The notes under the pieces: model-generated
The model's input: only the letters and a program-made list of their open reading frames with translations
Databases searched by the model: none
What the model was told of the DNA's origin: nothing
Shown here: positions 16,421-25,058 of the stretch, in pieces
How the letters are laid out: each line of letters opens with the position of its first letter
Numbering within the stretch: the stretch's first letter is position 1
Origin: Streptomyces sp. AC1-42W
GTDB taxonomy: Bacteria > Actinomycetota > Actinomycetes > Streptomycetales > Streptomycetaceae
Assembly: GCF_003248355.1 (NCBI RefSeq)
Contig: NZ_QKWY01000002.1
Coordinates: 2,232,001 to 2,296,000, forward strand
Direction: 5' to 3'
Length of the DNA stretch: 64,000 nt
Translations under genes and position numbers: made by a program

Positions 16421-16560
16421 CCCTTCGCTCGAATGGGTGATCCGTTTCACGCTCGGCGAGAGCGGGACTCCGCCACGTGGTGGGCTCGGTAGCATCAAGC
16501 ACCGGCCCGGAGGCGCGCCGCACCTCCCCACCGCCGGTCGACGTCGCCGGAGGTGCCCCC

Positions 16561-18765
16561 ATGAGTGCAGAGGCCACGAGCCCAGGTACTCCCATCCGCA
16601 GGCGGAGCCGCCCCCGGATCGACCTCCGCAGGATCGGCAGGGCCGCCCTGTTCGGGCCGGTCTCCCGGGACGGCCTCCCCGACGCCATCGCGCACGTCGC
16701 CGAGGCGCACCGGGCCCACCACCCCGACGCCGACCTCGCCGTCCTGCACCGCGCCTACCTCCTCGCCGAGACCTCGCACCGGGGCCAGATGCGCAAGAGC
16801 GGCGAGCCCTACATCACCCACCCCCTCGCCGTCACCCTGATCCTCGCCGAGCTGGGCGCGGAGACCACGACGCTCACCGCCTCCCTGCTGCACGACACGG
16901 TCGAGGACACCGAGGTCACCCTCGACCAGGTACGGGAACAGTTCGGCGAAGAGGTCTGCTACCTCGTCGACGGCGTCACCAAACTCGAAAAGGTGGACTA
17001 CGGGGCCGCCGCCGAACCCGAGACCTTCCGCAAGATGCTGGTCGCCACCGGGGACGACGTACGCGTCATGTCCATCAAGCTCGCCGACCGGCTGCACAAC
17101 ATGCGCACCCTCGGCGTGATGCGCCCCGAGAAACAGGCCAGAATCGCCAAGGTCACCCGCGACGTACTCATCCCCCTCGCGGAACGGCTCGGCGTCCAGG
17201 CCCTCAAGACCGAGCTGGAGGACCTGGTCTTCGCCATCCTCCACCCCGAGGAGTACGCCCGCACCAGCGAGCTGATCACCGGCGCGGCCCAAGGGCCCGA
17301 CCCCCTCGGCACCATGGCGGGCCGGATCGCCTCGGTGCTGCGAGAGGCGGGCATCTCCGCCGATGTCCAGGTCAGACCCCGCCACTTCGTCTCCGTCCAC
17401 CGCGCCCGCATCAAGCGCGGCGAACTGCGCGGCAGCGACTTCGGACGCGTCCTGGTGCTCGTCGGGGAGGACGCCGACTGCTACGCCGTCCTCGGCGAGC
17501 TGCACACCTGCTTCACCCCGGTGATCTCCGAGTTCAAGGACTTCATCGCCGCCCCCAAGTTCAACCTGTACCAGTCGCTGCACACCGCGGTCGTCGGCCC
17601 GGACAGCGAGGTCGCCGAGATCCTCATCCGCACCCACCGCATGCACAAGGTCGCCGAGGCCGGCGTCGTCGCGCTCGGCAATCCGTACGCCCCCGACCCC
17701 GCCCCCCAGAGCGCCGAGGGCCCCCGGACCGCCGAAACCCCCCAGCCCGCCGAACCGGCCGACGGGGAGCGCGCCGACCCCACCCGCCCCGGCTGGCTCT
17801 CCCGGCTCCTCCAGTGGCAGCGGTCCGCACCCGACCCCGACACCTTCTGGACCACCCTGCGCGCCGACCTCGCCCAGGACCGCGAGATCACCGTCTTCCG
17901 CACGGACGGCGGCACGCTCGGCCTGCCCGCCGGGGCCAGCTGCGTCGACGCCGCCTACGCCCAGCACGGGAACGCCGCCCACGCCTGCATCGGCGCACGC
18001 GTGAACGGCCGGCTGGCCACCCTCAGCACCGTCCTCAAGGACGGCGACACCGTACAGCCGCTGATCGCCGAGGACGCCGCGTCCGGCCCCTCGCCCCGCT
18101 GGCTCGACCACGCGCGCACGCCCGCCGCCCGCATCGCCATCACCGGCTGGCTCGAAGCCCATCCCCAGGCGGCCGAGGCACACCCCCCGGCCGCCGAAGC
18201 CCACCCGCAAGCCGCCGACAGCCGTCCCCGGGGCGACGCGGGACAGCAGACCGCGGACCGCGACCCGCGACCGGCCCCGCCCGCCGCGCCCAGGACCGCC
18301 AGGGCCCACACCGCGACCGCCGTCGCCGGCCGGCCGGACGCCTTCGTACGGCTCGCCGGCTGCTGCACCCCCGTGCCCCCCGACGAGGTCACCGGCTTCC
18401 CCGTACGCGGCGGCGCCGCCGTCACCGTGCACCGCCTGGAGTGTCCGGCGGTCGCCCGTATGAACGCGGCGGGCCGCACCCCCGTCGCGGTGAGCTGGGG
18501 CGACGAGCAGGCGTGCCGGGTGACCCTGGTCGCCGAATCGTTCGGCCGCCCCCGGCTCCTCGCCGACCTCACCGAGGCCATCGCGGGCGCCGACGCGGCG
18601 GTCATCTCCGCCACCGTGGAGCCCCCCAGCGAACAGCGCGTACGGCACACCTACACACTGCGGCTCCCGGACGCGGCCGGACTGCCCGCGCTGATGCGGG
18701 CCATGCGCGAGGTGCCCGGCGTGTACGACGTGAGCCGCGCCAAGGGCCTGTCCGGCACGCACTGA
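16561..18765 (+). CDS. rshA: RelA/SpoT homologue RshA
   Basis: This 734-aa (p)ppGpp-metabolism protein begins with an intact HD hydrolase domain (HDTVEDTEVT, KLADRLHNMRTL). A RelA/SpoT-type synthetase domain follows, with FKDYIA-like FKDFIAAPKFNLYQSLHTAV and EILIRT. Canonical synthetase motifs are altered: SIYQKM reads SVHRAR, and the GIR of DLVGIRV is lost. Pro/Ala-rich inserts follow the synthetase and the TGS region, the second with three EAHPxAA repeats. GCCTPVPPDEVTGF and a C-terminal ACT-like domain complete it. ATG 16561 has GGAGGT upstream. Synteny with dapF suggests S. coelicolor rshA, reported to affect ppGpp synthesis. Confidence 0.85.
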   Translation: MSAEATSPGTPIRRRSRPRIDLRRIGRAALFGPVSRDGLPDAIAHVAEAHRAHHPDADLAVLHRAYLLAETSHRGQMRKSGEPYITHPLAVTLILAELGAETTTLTASLLHDTVEDTEVTLDQVREQFGEEVCYLVDGVTKLEKVDYGAAAEPETFRKMLVATGDDVRVMSIKLADRLHNMRTLGVMRPEKQARIAKVTRDVLIPLAERLGVQALKTELEDLVFAILHPEEYARTSELITGAAQGPDPLGTMAGRIASVLREAGISADVQVRPRHFVSVHRARIKRGELRGSDFGRVLVLVGEDADCYAVLGELHTCFTPVISEFKDFIAAPKFNLYQSLHTAVVGPDSEVAEILIRTHRMHKVAEAGVVALGNPYAPDPAPQSAEGPRTAETPQPAEPADGERADPTRPGWLSRLLQWQRSAPDPDTFWTTLRADLAQDREITVFRTDGGTLGLPAGASCVDAAYAQHGNAAHACIGARVNGRLATLSTVLKDGDTVQPLIAEDAASGPSPRWLDHARTPAARIAITGWLEAHPQAAEAHPPAAEAHPQAADSRPRGDAGQQTADRDPRPAPPAAPRTARAHTATAVAGRPDAFVRLAGCCTPVPPDEVTGFPVRGGAAVTVHRLECPAVARMNAAGRTPVAVSWGDEQACRVTLVAESFGRPRLLADLTEAIAGADAAVISATVEPPSEQRVRHTYTLRLPDAAGLPALMRAMREVPGVYDVSRAKGLSGTH

Positions 18766-18855
18766 CCGGGCGCGGCGCCCGGCGGCGCGTTCTCATTCGA
18801 GTGGCACGGCGCGCGCCGCCCCCTGCGGACGGGGCGGCGCTGATAGCCGTAGTCC

Positions 18856-20310
18856 ATGCCGTTCCTCACCCGCCGCTCGCGGGCCGTCACGCTGGCCGCC
18901 GCCTCGGCCGCGCTCGTCGCCGCCACCCTGCCCTCCGCCTCGGTGCCCCTCGGCATCGGCGACCCGCTCTTCCCGCATCTCGGCAACCCCGGGTACGACG
19001 TCCTCGCGTACGACATCGGCCTCACCTACGAAGGCCGCAACGACGAGCCGCTGGAGGCCGTCACCACCATCGACGCGCTGACCACCGAGCCGCTGGAGCG
19101 GATCAACCTCGACTTCACGCGGGGCACCGTCCGCTCCGTCACCGTCAACGGGGTGGGCGCCGACTTCGAGAGCGCCGACGAGGACCTCGTCGTCAGCCCG
19201 GCGCGACGCATCCCGGCCGGCATCCCCCTGCGCATCACCGTCCGCCACACCAGCGACCCCACCGGCGAACGCGACAGCGGAGGCTGGGTACGGACGGCGG
19301 ACGGGCTCGCCATGGCCAACCAGGCGGACGCCGGACACCGCGTCTTCCCGAGCAACGACCACCCCGCCGACAAGGCGTACTTCACCTTCCGCGTCACCGC
19401 GCCCGACGACCTGACCGTCGTGGCCAACGGCTTCCCCACCGGCCGCAGCCGGCACGGCGCCACCACCACCTGGACCTATCGCACCACCCACCCCATGGCC
19501 ACCGAACTCGCCCAGGTCAGCATCGGCACCTCCGCCGTGGTGCACCGCACCGGACCGCACGGCCTGCCCGTACGCGACGTCGTCCCGGCGGCCGACCGGG
19601 AGCGCCTGGAGTCCTGGCTGCGCAAGACCCCCGGCCAGCTGGAGTGGATGGAGCGACAGGTCGGCCGCTACCCCTTCGAGACGTACGGCGTCCTCGTCGC
19701 CGACACGGAGACCGGGTTCGAGCTGGAGACCCAGACCCTGTCCCTCTTCGAGAAGCGCCTCTTCACCGACCCCCGCTACCCCGAGTGGTACGTCGACTCG
19801 GTCATGGTCCACGAACTGGCCCACCAGTGGTTCGGCGACAGCGTCTCGCCGCGCACCTGGTCCGACCTCTGGCTGAACGAGGGCCACGCCAGCTGGTACG
19901 AGGCGCGGTACGCCGAGGACCACGCCGACAAGCCGCTGGAGGCGCGCATGCGCAGCGCCTACACCTGGTCGGACACCTGGCGCGCCGCCGGCGGCCCGCC
20001 CGCCAGGCCCGCCGCACCCGCGCCCGGCGAGAAGATCAGCCTGTTCCGGCCGGTCGTGTACGACGGCAGCGCCCTCGTCCTGTACGCGTTGCGCCAGGAG
20101 ATCGGCCACGACGCCTTCGACCGGCTGGAACGCCTCTGGGTCCGCGAGCACCGCGACTCCAACGCCGCCACGGCCGACTTCGTGCGGCTCGCCTCACAGG
20201 TCGCCGGACGCGACCTGACCGCGTTCTTCGACGGCTGGCTGTACGCGGAGAAGACCCCGCCCATGCCGGGACACCCCGACTGGCAGAGCAACGCGCCGGC
20301 CGGTGCGTAA
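18856..20310 (+). CDS. Secreted M1-family metallopeptidase
   Basis: This 484-aa zinc peptidase has an N-terminal signal peptide (MPFLTRRSRAVTLAAASAAL) with likely cleavage after an ATLPSAS-type site. The M1 zinc site is HELAHQWFGD (His319, Glu320, His323) plus Glu342 in WLNEGHASW, spaced as HExxH-x18-E. The exopeptidase GAMEN motif is replaced by GFELETQ. The protein is about half the length of PepN and lacks the C-terminal helical domain. Extracellular peptide degradation is likely; aminopeptidase activity is uncertain without GAMEN. Confidence 0.85.
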   Translation: MPFLTRRSRAVTLAAASAALVAATLPSASVPLGIGDPLFPHLGNPGYDVLAYDIGLTYEGRNDEPLEAVTTIDALTTEPLERINLDFTRGTVRSVTVNGVGADFESADEDLVVSPARRIPAGIPLRITVRHTSDPTGERDSGGWVRTADGLAMANQADAGHRVFPSNDHPADKAYFTFRVTAPDDLTVVANGFPTGRSRHGATTTWTYRTTHPMATELAQVSIGTSAVVHRTGPHGLPVRDVVPAADRERLESWLRKTPGQLEWMERQVGRYPFETYGVLVADTETGFELETQTLSLFEKRLFTDPRYPEWYVDSVMVHELAHQWFGDSVSPRTWSDLWLNEGHASWYEARYAEDHADKPLEARMRSAYTWSDTWRAAGGPPARPAAPAPGEKISLFRPVVYDGSALVLYALRQEIGHDAFDRLERLWVREHRDSNAATADFVRLASQVAGRDLTAFFDGWLYAEKTPPMPGHPDWQSNAPAGA

Positions 20311-20462
20311 ACCCGCGTGACGCCCCGCGCGGACCGTGCCACTATCGACGAGTCGCCGCGACGCCCGCAGCGGAGGGTTTCCCCGGATTTCCCCGGTGGG
20401 AATCTTCCGGACAGGTCACGCGTTGTGACTGATACACCCACTCCTTTCGACGTAAGGATCAA

Positions 20463-21983
20463 ATGACCTCCTCTTCTTCCCTTCCCCAGGACGCGTACAA
20501 CGCGCAGAGCGCCACGGAGAACACGACCGGGAGCCTCACCGAGGGCCTTCGGGCCGACGCCCTGATGGAAGAGGACGTCGCCTGGAGCCACGAGATCGAC
20601 GGGGAGCGCGACGGCGACCAGCTCGACCGCTCGGAACGTGCCGCGCTGCGGCGCGTGGCCGGACTCTCCACCGAGCTGGAGGACGTCACCGAGGTCGAGT
20701 ACCGACAGCTCCGCCTGGAGCGTGTGGTGCTCGTCGGTGTCTGGACCTCGGGCACCGTGCAGGACGCCGAGAACTCGCTCGCCGAGCTGGCGGCGCTCGC
20801 CGAGACGGCCGGTGCCGAGGTGCTCGAAGCGGTCTTCCAGCGCCGTGACAAGCCCGACCCGGCCACCTACATCGGTTCCGGCAAGGCGCTCGAACTGCGC
20901 GACCTCGTCATCGAATCCGGTGCCGACACCGTCGTCTGCGACGGTGAGCTGAGCCCCGGCCAGCTGATCCACCTGGAAGACGTCGTCAAGGTCAAGGTGG
21001 TCGACCGTACCGCCCTGATCCTCGACATCTTCGCCCAGCACGCCAAGTCCCGGGAGGGCAAGGCGCAGGTCTCCCTCGCGCAGATGCAGTACATGCTGCC
21101 CAGGCTGCGCGGCTGGGGTCAGTCGCTGTCCCGCCAGATGGGCGGTGGCGGTACGAGCGGTGGCGGCGGTATGGCCACCCGAGGCCCCGGTGAGACCAAG
21201 ATCGAGACCGATCGGCGCCGCATCCGCGAGAAGATGGCGAAGATGCGCCGGGAGATCGCGGAGATGAAGACCGGCCGGGAGCTCAAGCGCCAGGAACGCC
21301 GGCGCAACAAGGTCCCCTCGGTCGCCATCGCCGGCTACACCAACGCGGGCAAGTCCTCGCTGCTCAACCGCCTCACCGGGGCGGGCGTGCTCGTGGAGAA
21401 CGCCCTGTTCGCCACCCTCGACCCGACCGTGCGCCGGGCCGAGACGCCCAGCGGCCGGGTCTACACCCTCGCCGACACCGTCGGGTTCGTACGGCATCTG
21501 CCGCACCACCTGGTCGAGGCGTTCCGCTCCACCATGGAGGAGGTCGGCGAGTCCGATCTCATCCTGCACGTGGTGGACGGCGCGCACCCGGTGCCGGAGG
21601 AGCAGCTCGCGGCCGTGCGCGAGGTGATCCGCGAGGTCGGCGCGACGGACGTGCCCGAGATCGTCGTGATCAACAAGGCGGACGCCGCGGACCCGCTGGT
21701 CCTCCAGCGCCTGCTGCGCAACGAGAAGCACGCGATCGCGGTGTCGGCGCGCACCGGCGCCGGGATCGACGAGCTGCTCGCCCTGATCGACAGCGAGCTG
21801 CCCCGGCCGTCCGTGGCGATCGAGGCTCTCGTGCCGTACACCCAGGGGGCTCTCGTCTCCCGGGTGCACGCCGAGGGCGAGGTCCTCTCCGAGGAGCACA
21901 CCTCGGAGGGCACGCTGATCAAGGCACGGGTGAACGAGGAGCTGGCCTCCGAGCTCTCCTCGTTCGTCCCCGCGGTGCACTGA
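20463..21983 (+). CDS. hflX: Ribosome-associated GTPase HflX
   Basis: This 506-aa GTPase splits stalled or stress-inactivated ribosomes in studied bacteria. The N-terminal domain carries TYIGSGKALEL and the ribosome-contacting region RLRGWGQSLSRQMGGGGTSGGG. The G domain shows G1 GYTNAGKSS, G2/G3 TLDPTVRR and DTVGFVRHLP, and G4 NKAD. A ~70-residue acidic N-terminal extension is longer than in E. coli. ATG 20463 has AAGGAT upstream. A strong bidirectional terminator follows. Confidence 0.95.
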   Translation: MTSSSSLPQDAYNAQSATENTTGSLTEGLRADALMEEDVAWSHEIDGERDGDQLDRSERAALRRVAGLSTELEDVTEVEYRQLRLERVVLVGVWTSGTVQDAENSLAELAALAETAGAEVLEAVFQRRDKPDPATYIGSGKALELRDLVIESGADTVVCDGELSPGQLIHLEDVVKVKVVDRTALILDIFAQHAKSREGKAQVSLAQMQYMLPRLRGWGQSLSRQMGGGGTSGGGGMATRGPGETKIETDRRRIREKMAKMRREIAEMKTGRELKRQERRRNKVPSVAIAGYTNAGKSSLLNRLTGAGVLVENALFATLDPTVRRAETPSGRVYTLADTVGFVRHLPHHLVEAFRSTMEEVGESDLILHVVDGAHPVPEEQLAAVREVIREVGATDVPEIVVINKADAADPLVLQRLLRNEKHAIAVSARTGAGIDELLALIDSELPRPSVAIEALVPYTQGALVSRVHAEGEVLSEEHTSEGTLIKARVNEELASELSSFVPAVH

Positions 21984-22003
21984 GCGCCACCGCACCGGAA
22001 CAA

Positions 22004-22039
22004 CCGAAGGCCCGTCCCCCGAGGGGGACGGGCCTTCGG
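22004..22039. terminator. Bidirectional terminator between hflX and a lipoprotein protease
   Basis: CCGAAGGCCCGTCCCCC and its exact complement form a 17-bp stem closed by a GA turn. It lies between two convergent genes, as expected for a shared terminator. Confidence 0.85.
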
Positions 22040-22066
22040 CCGTCGTGGGCTCGGCGCCCCCGACCT

Positions 22067-23302
22067 CTACTTGTCCGCGTACTTGTCGCTGACCGCGTCG
22101 TAGACGCCCTTGGCCTCCTTGCCGAGGCGCGGTCCGGCCAGCCAGCCGGCCGTCACCGGGCCGATGGAGGTGTTGGAGACCAGCGCGGGCTTGCCGTCCT
22201 GGCCGGTGGCGATCCAGCCGCCGCCGGAGGAACCGCCGGTCATCGTGCAGCCGATGCGGTACATCGTCGGGTCACCCTGGGCCAGCGAGAGCCGGCCCGG
22301 CTTGTCCTTGCACTGGAACATCTTCTGGCCGTCGTACGGGGCCGCCGCCGGGAAGCCGGTCGCCGTCATGGCCGTGATCTTGGGCACCGCCGGGGCGTTG
22401 AACTCGACCGGCAGGGCCGAACCGACCGTCTCCTCCAGGGACTTGCCGCCGGCGCCCTCCTCGGGCGTGACGTGCAGCACGGCGAAGTCGTACGGGGCGC
22501 CCAGGCCGCCGACCGACGCGCCCTGGTCGATCCACTGCTGCGAGGTCTGCGCCCAGGTGCCCCACCAGATGCCGTAGGGGGCGACCTTCTCCTTCGGCGG
22601 CTTGTTGCGCAGGTCGGCCGTCGACATCCCGCTGTTGTTGTACGAGGGGACGAAGGCGATGTTGCGGTACCAGCCGCCCTTCTTGCCCGCGTGCACGCAG
22701 TGGCCGGCGGTCCACACCATGTTGGACTTGCCGGGGTGCGCCGGGTCCTTCACCACGGTCGCCGAGCAGACCATCGAGCCCTCGGGGCCGTCGAAGAAGA
22801 GCTTGCCCGCCTCGGGCGCGTTCTCGTGGTACTCCGTCTGCACGCCCACGGCCCGGACCGGCGCGGGAGTCGGGTCCGTCACACCCTCGTCGCCCGAGAT
22901 GTCGTTGTCGACCGGCTGCTCGGGCGCCTTGTCGGCGTCCCGCATGCGGTCGGGGTCCCAGAGGCCCTCGATGATCGGGTTGATGTAGTCCTTGGCCTCA
23001 CGCAGCCACTTGTCCTTGTCCCAGTTCTTCCAGTCGCCGTTCCTCCACTTGTCGATGTCTATCCCGTGTTCCTTGAGACGGTCCTTGAGGTCGTCCGGGA
23101 TGGAGATCTTGCCGTCCGACGTCGCGCCGGCGGAGGTGCTGCTACTGCTCGGCTCGGCGCTCGCGTCGTCCTCGGTGGGCCCGCAGGCGGTGGCCGTCAG
23201 GGCGAGGACCGCGACGGCGGCGGCGGTGGCGAACGCGGGGGAGGAGGCGCGGCGCCCGCTTCCCCCGCGGCGTGCGGTGATTCCTGGTCGAACGAGACGC
23301 AT
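22067..23302 (-). CDS. Secreted trypsin-like serine protease lipoprotein
   Basis: This 411-aa protein has a long basic N-terminus, a hydrophobic segment and a lipobox ending TATAC (about residue 40), followed by a Ser/Thr-rich linker. The chymotrypsin-fold triad is visible: His in TAGHCV, Asp in APYDFAVL and Ser in MTGGSSGGGW. A ~100-residue charged domain (KEHGIDIDKWRNGDWKNWDKDKW) precedes the protease, possibly a propeptide or wall-binding part. It resembles the V8/glutamyl-endopeptidase-like group of Streptomyces. Substrate unknown. It converges with hflX. Confidence 0.8.
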   Translation of the reverse strand: MRLVRPGITARRGGSGRRASSPAFATAAAVAVLALTATACGPTEDDASAEPSSSSTSAGATSDGKISIPDDLKDRLKEHGIDIDKWRNGDWKNWDKDKWLREAKDYINPIIEGLWDPDRMRDADKAPEQPVDNDISGDEGVTDPTPAPVRAVGVQTEYHENAPEAGKLFFDGPEGSMVCSATVVKDPAHPGKSNMVWTAGHCVHAGKKGGWYRNIAFVPSYNNSGMSTADLRNKPPKEKVAPYGIWWGTWAQTSQQWIDQGASVGGLGAPYDFAVLHVTPEEGAGGKSLEETVGSALPVEFNAPAVPKITAMTATGFPAAAPYDGQKMFQCKDKPGRLSLAQGDPTMYRIGCTMTGGSSGGGWIATGQDGKPALVSNTSIGPVTAGWLAGPRLGKEAKGVYDAVSDKYADK

Positions 23303-23630
23303 GTGCTGATCCCCCTGGGACTTTCGTCACTCAAAGCTTCTGTACTGCCGTTGTGCGCGGCGCGCCGCGCGGTGTTCCGAACGGGCCGGTGACACCGAGG
23401 CATTCGGGGTGTGTCCGTGCCGGACGCGGCCCCCACTATGCCTGTGCCGCTGCCGGTGGTGTCCGGCAGGGTTGCGCTCCGCAAGGATCTTCGGATTTAC
23501 CCGTGATCCTTCGGCCCCTCGGTCGTTGGTACGTCCGGGGGGCACGGAGACAGCGTTCACCCTCGCAGGCCGTCCTTGCGAAATCGTACTGACGTGCAAC
23601 GCAACTGTTACAGCGGGAGGATCAAGAGCC
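23303..23630. promoter_or_regulatory. Divergent control region before the siderophore operon
   Basis: This 328-bp gap has no gene. An inverted repeat AAGGATC/GATCCTT (23483-23489 and 23505-23511) flanks the AT-richest part. No match to the actinobacterial iron box (TTAGGTTAGGCTAACC-type) was found by eye, surprising for a siderophore locus. GGGAGGATC before 23631 is the ribosome site of the aminotransferase gene. Confidence 0.5.
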
Positions 23631-25010
23631 GTGGCCGTGACCGAACCAGCTCCGGCACCACCCCTCGCCGCCCACGAGGGCATCCTCCGGCGCCAGTCAC
23701 TGCGTGAATCGGCGGCCCGCACCTATGCCAGGTCGCTGCCGATCGTGCCGGTGCGGGCGCGCGGGCTGACCATCGAGGGCGCGGACGGGCGGCGCTATCT
23801 GGACTGCCTCTCCGGGGCGGGGACACTGGCGCTCGGCCACAACCACCCGGTCGTCCTGGAGGCGATCAAGAAGGTCATCGACTCGGGCGCCCCGCTGCAC
23901 ATCCTGGACCTGGCGACGCCGGTCAAGGACGCCTTCGTCACCGAACTGTTCGCCACGCTGCCCCGGCGGTTCGCCGAGGACGCCCGCATCCAGTTCTGCG
24001 GCCCGGCCGGCACGGACGCCGTCGAGGCGGCGCTCAAGCTCGTCCGCAACGCGACCGGCCGCAGCGGCCTGCTCGCGTTCACCGGCGCGTACCACGGCAT
24101 GACGGCGGGCGCGCTGGCCGCCTCGGGCGGAGCCCAGGACGTACGGGTGACCCGGCTGCCCTTCCCGCAGGACTACCGCTGCCCCTTCGGCATCGGCGGC
24201 GAGGCCGGGGCCAGGACCGCCGCCCGCTGGACCGAGACCCTGCTGGACGATCCCAAGAGCGGCACCCCGGCCCCCGCCGGCATGATCCTCGAACCGGTCC
24301 AGGGCGAGGGAGGGGTCAACCCCGCGCCGGACGGCTGGATGCGCCGGATGCGGGAGATCACCGAGGACCGGTCCATCCCCCTGATCGCCGACGAGGTCCA
24401 GACCGGCGTCGGCCGGACCGGCGCCTTCTGGGCCGTCGAGCACAGCGGGATCGTGCCCGATGTGATGGTGCTGTCCAAGGCCATCGGCGGCTCCCTCCCG
24501 CTCGCCGTGATCGTCTACCGCTCGGAACTCGACACCTGGCGGCCCGGCGCCCACGCCGGCACCTTCCGGGGCAACCAGCTCGCCATGGCCGCCGGTACCG
24601 CCACCCTCGCGTACGTCAGGGCCAACGGCCTCGCCGAGCGCGCCGGAGACCTCGGTGCCCGCATGCTGGCGAGCCTGCGTTCGCTCGCCGCCGACCACCC
24701 GTGCGTCGGCGACGTCCGGGGGAGGGGCCTGATGATCGGCGTGGAGATCGTGGACCCCGAGGCCCGCCCCGCGGGCACCGGCACCGAGGCGCCGCCCGAC
24801 CCGCTGCTCGCCGCGGCCGTCCAGCAGGAGTGCCTGCGCCGCGGGCTCATCGTCGAACTCGGCGGACGCCACTCCTGCGTCGTCCGCCTCCTCCCGCCCC
24901 TCACGCTCACCGACGAACAGGCGACCGCGGTCATCGACCGCCTCGCCGACGCCCTGGCAGCCGCCGAGCGCTCACCGCGCCGCCGCCTGCCGACCGGATC
25001 GATCCGCTGA
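23631..25010 (+). CDS. Diaminobutyrate--2-oxoglutarate-type aminotransferase of a siderophore operon
   Basis: This 459-aa class III PLP aminotransferase resembles the enzymes that make L-2,4-diaminobutyrate from aspartate semialdehyde (EctB, RhbA). The N-terminus has GRRYLDCLSGAGTLALGHNHP. LIADEVQTGVGRTG holds the PLP-contacting Asp, and the Schiff-base Lys is in LSKAIGGSLPLAV. GTG 23631 has GGGAGGATC upstream. The next gene starts 48 bp after its stop, across a 17-bp direct repeat. With two IucA/IucC synthetases downstream it most likely supplies the diamine of a citrate-type siderophore. Confidence 0.85.
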   Translation: MAVTEPAPAPPLAAHEGILRRQSLRESAARTYARSLPIVPVRARGLTIEGADGRRYLDCLSGAGTLALGHNHPVVLEAIKKVIDSGAPLHILDLATPVKDAFVTELFATLPRRFAEDARIQFCGPAGTDAVEAALKLVRNATGRSGLLAFTGAYHGMTAGALAASGGAQDVRVTRLPFPQDYRCPFGIGGEAGARTAARWTETLLDDPKSGTPAPAGMILEPVQGEGGVNPAPDGWMRRMREITEDRSIPLIADEVQTGVGRTGAFWAVEHSGIVPDVMVLSKAIGGSLPLAVIVYRSELDTWRPGAHAGTFRGNQLAMAAGTATLAYVRANGLAERAGDLGARMLASLRSLAADHPCVGDVRGRGLMIGVEIVDPEARPAGTGTEAPPDPLLAAAVQQECLRRGLIVELGGRHSCVVRLLPPLTLTDEQATAVIDRLADALAAAERSPRRRLPTGSIR

Positions 25011-25045
25011 CCCCGGACACCAGTAGCCGACCCCGGACACCAGTA
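25009..25045. repeat. 17-bp tandem direct repeat in the operon junction
   Basis: GACCCCGGACACCAGTA occurs at 25009-25025 and again at 25029-25045, a 20-bp period. The first copy overlaps the aminotransferase stop codon. It probably arose by local duplication. Confidence 0.7.
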
Positions 25046-25058
25046 CAGGAAGACCGCC

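Noticed and set aside
16437..20432. A 1331-codon rightward open frame across rshA and the peptidase gene
   Set aside because: It is Arg/Pro/His-rich low-complexity translation typical of a wrong frame in high-GC DNA. The rshA and M1 peptidase frames carry full domain motifs.
23303..23630. Iron box upstream of the siderophore operon
   Set aside because: No TTAGGTTAGGCTAACC-like sequence could be found by eye on either strand. A matrix scan would be decisive.
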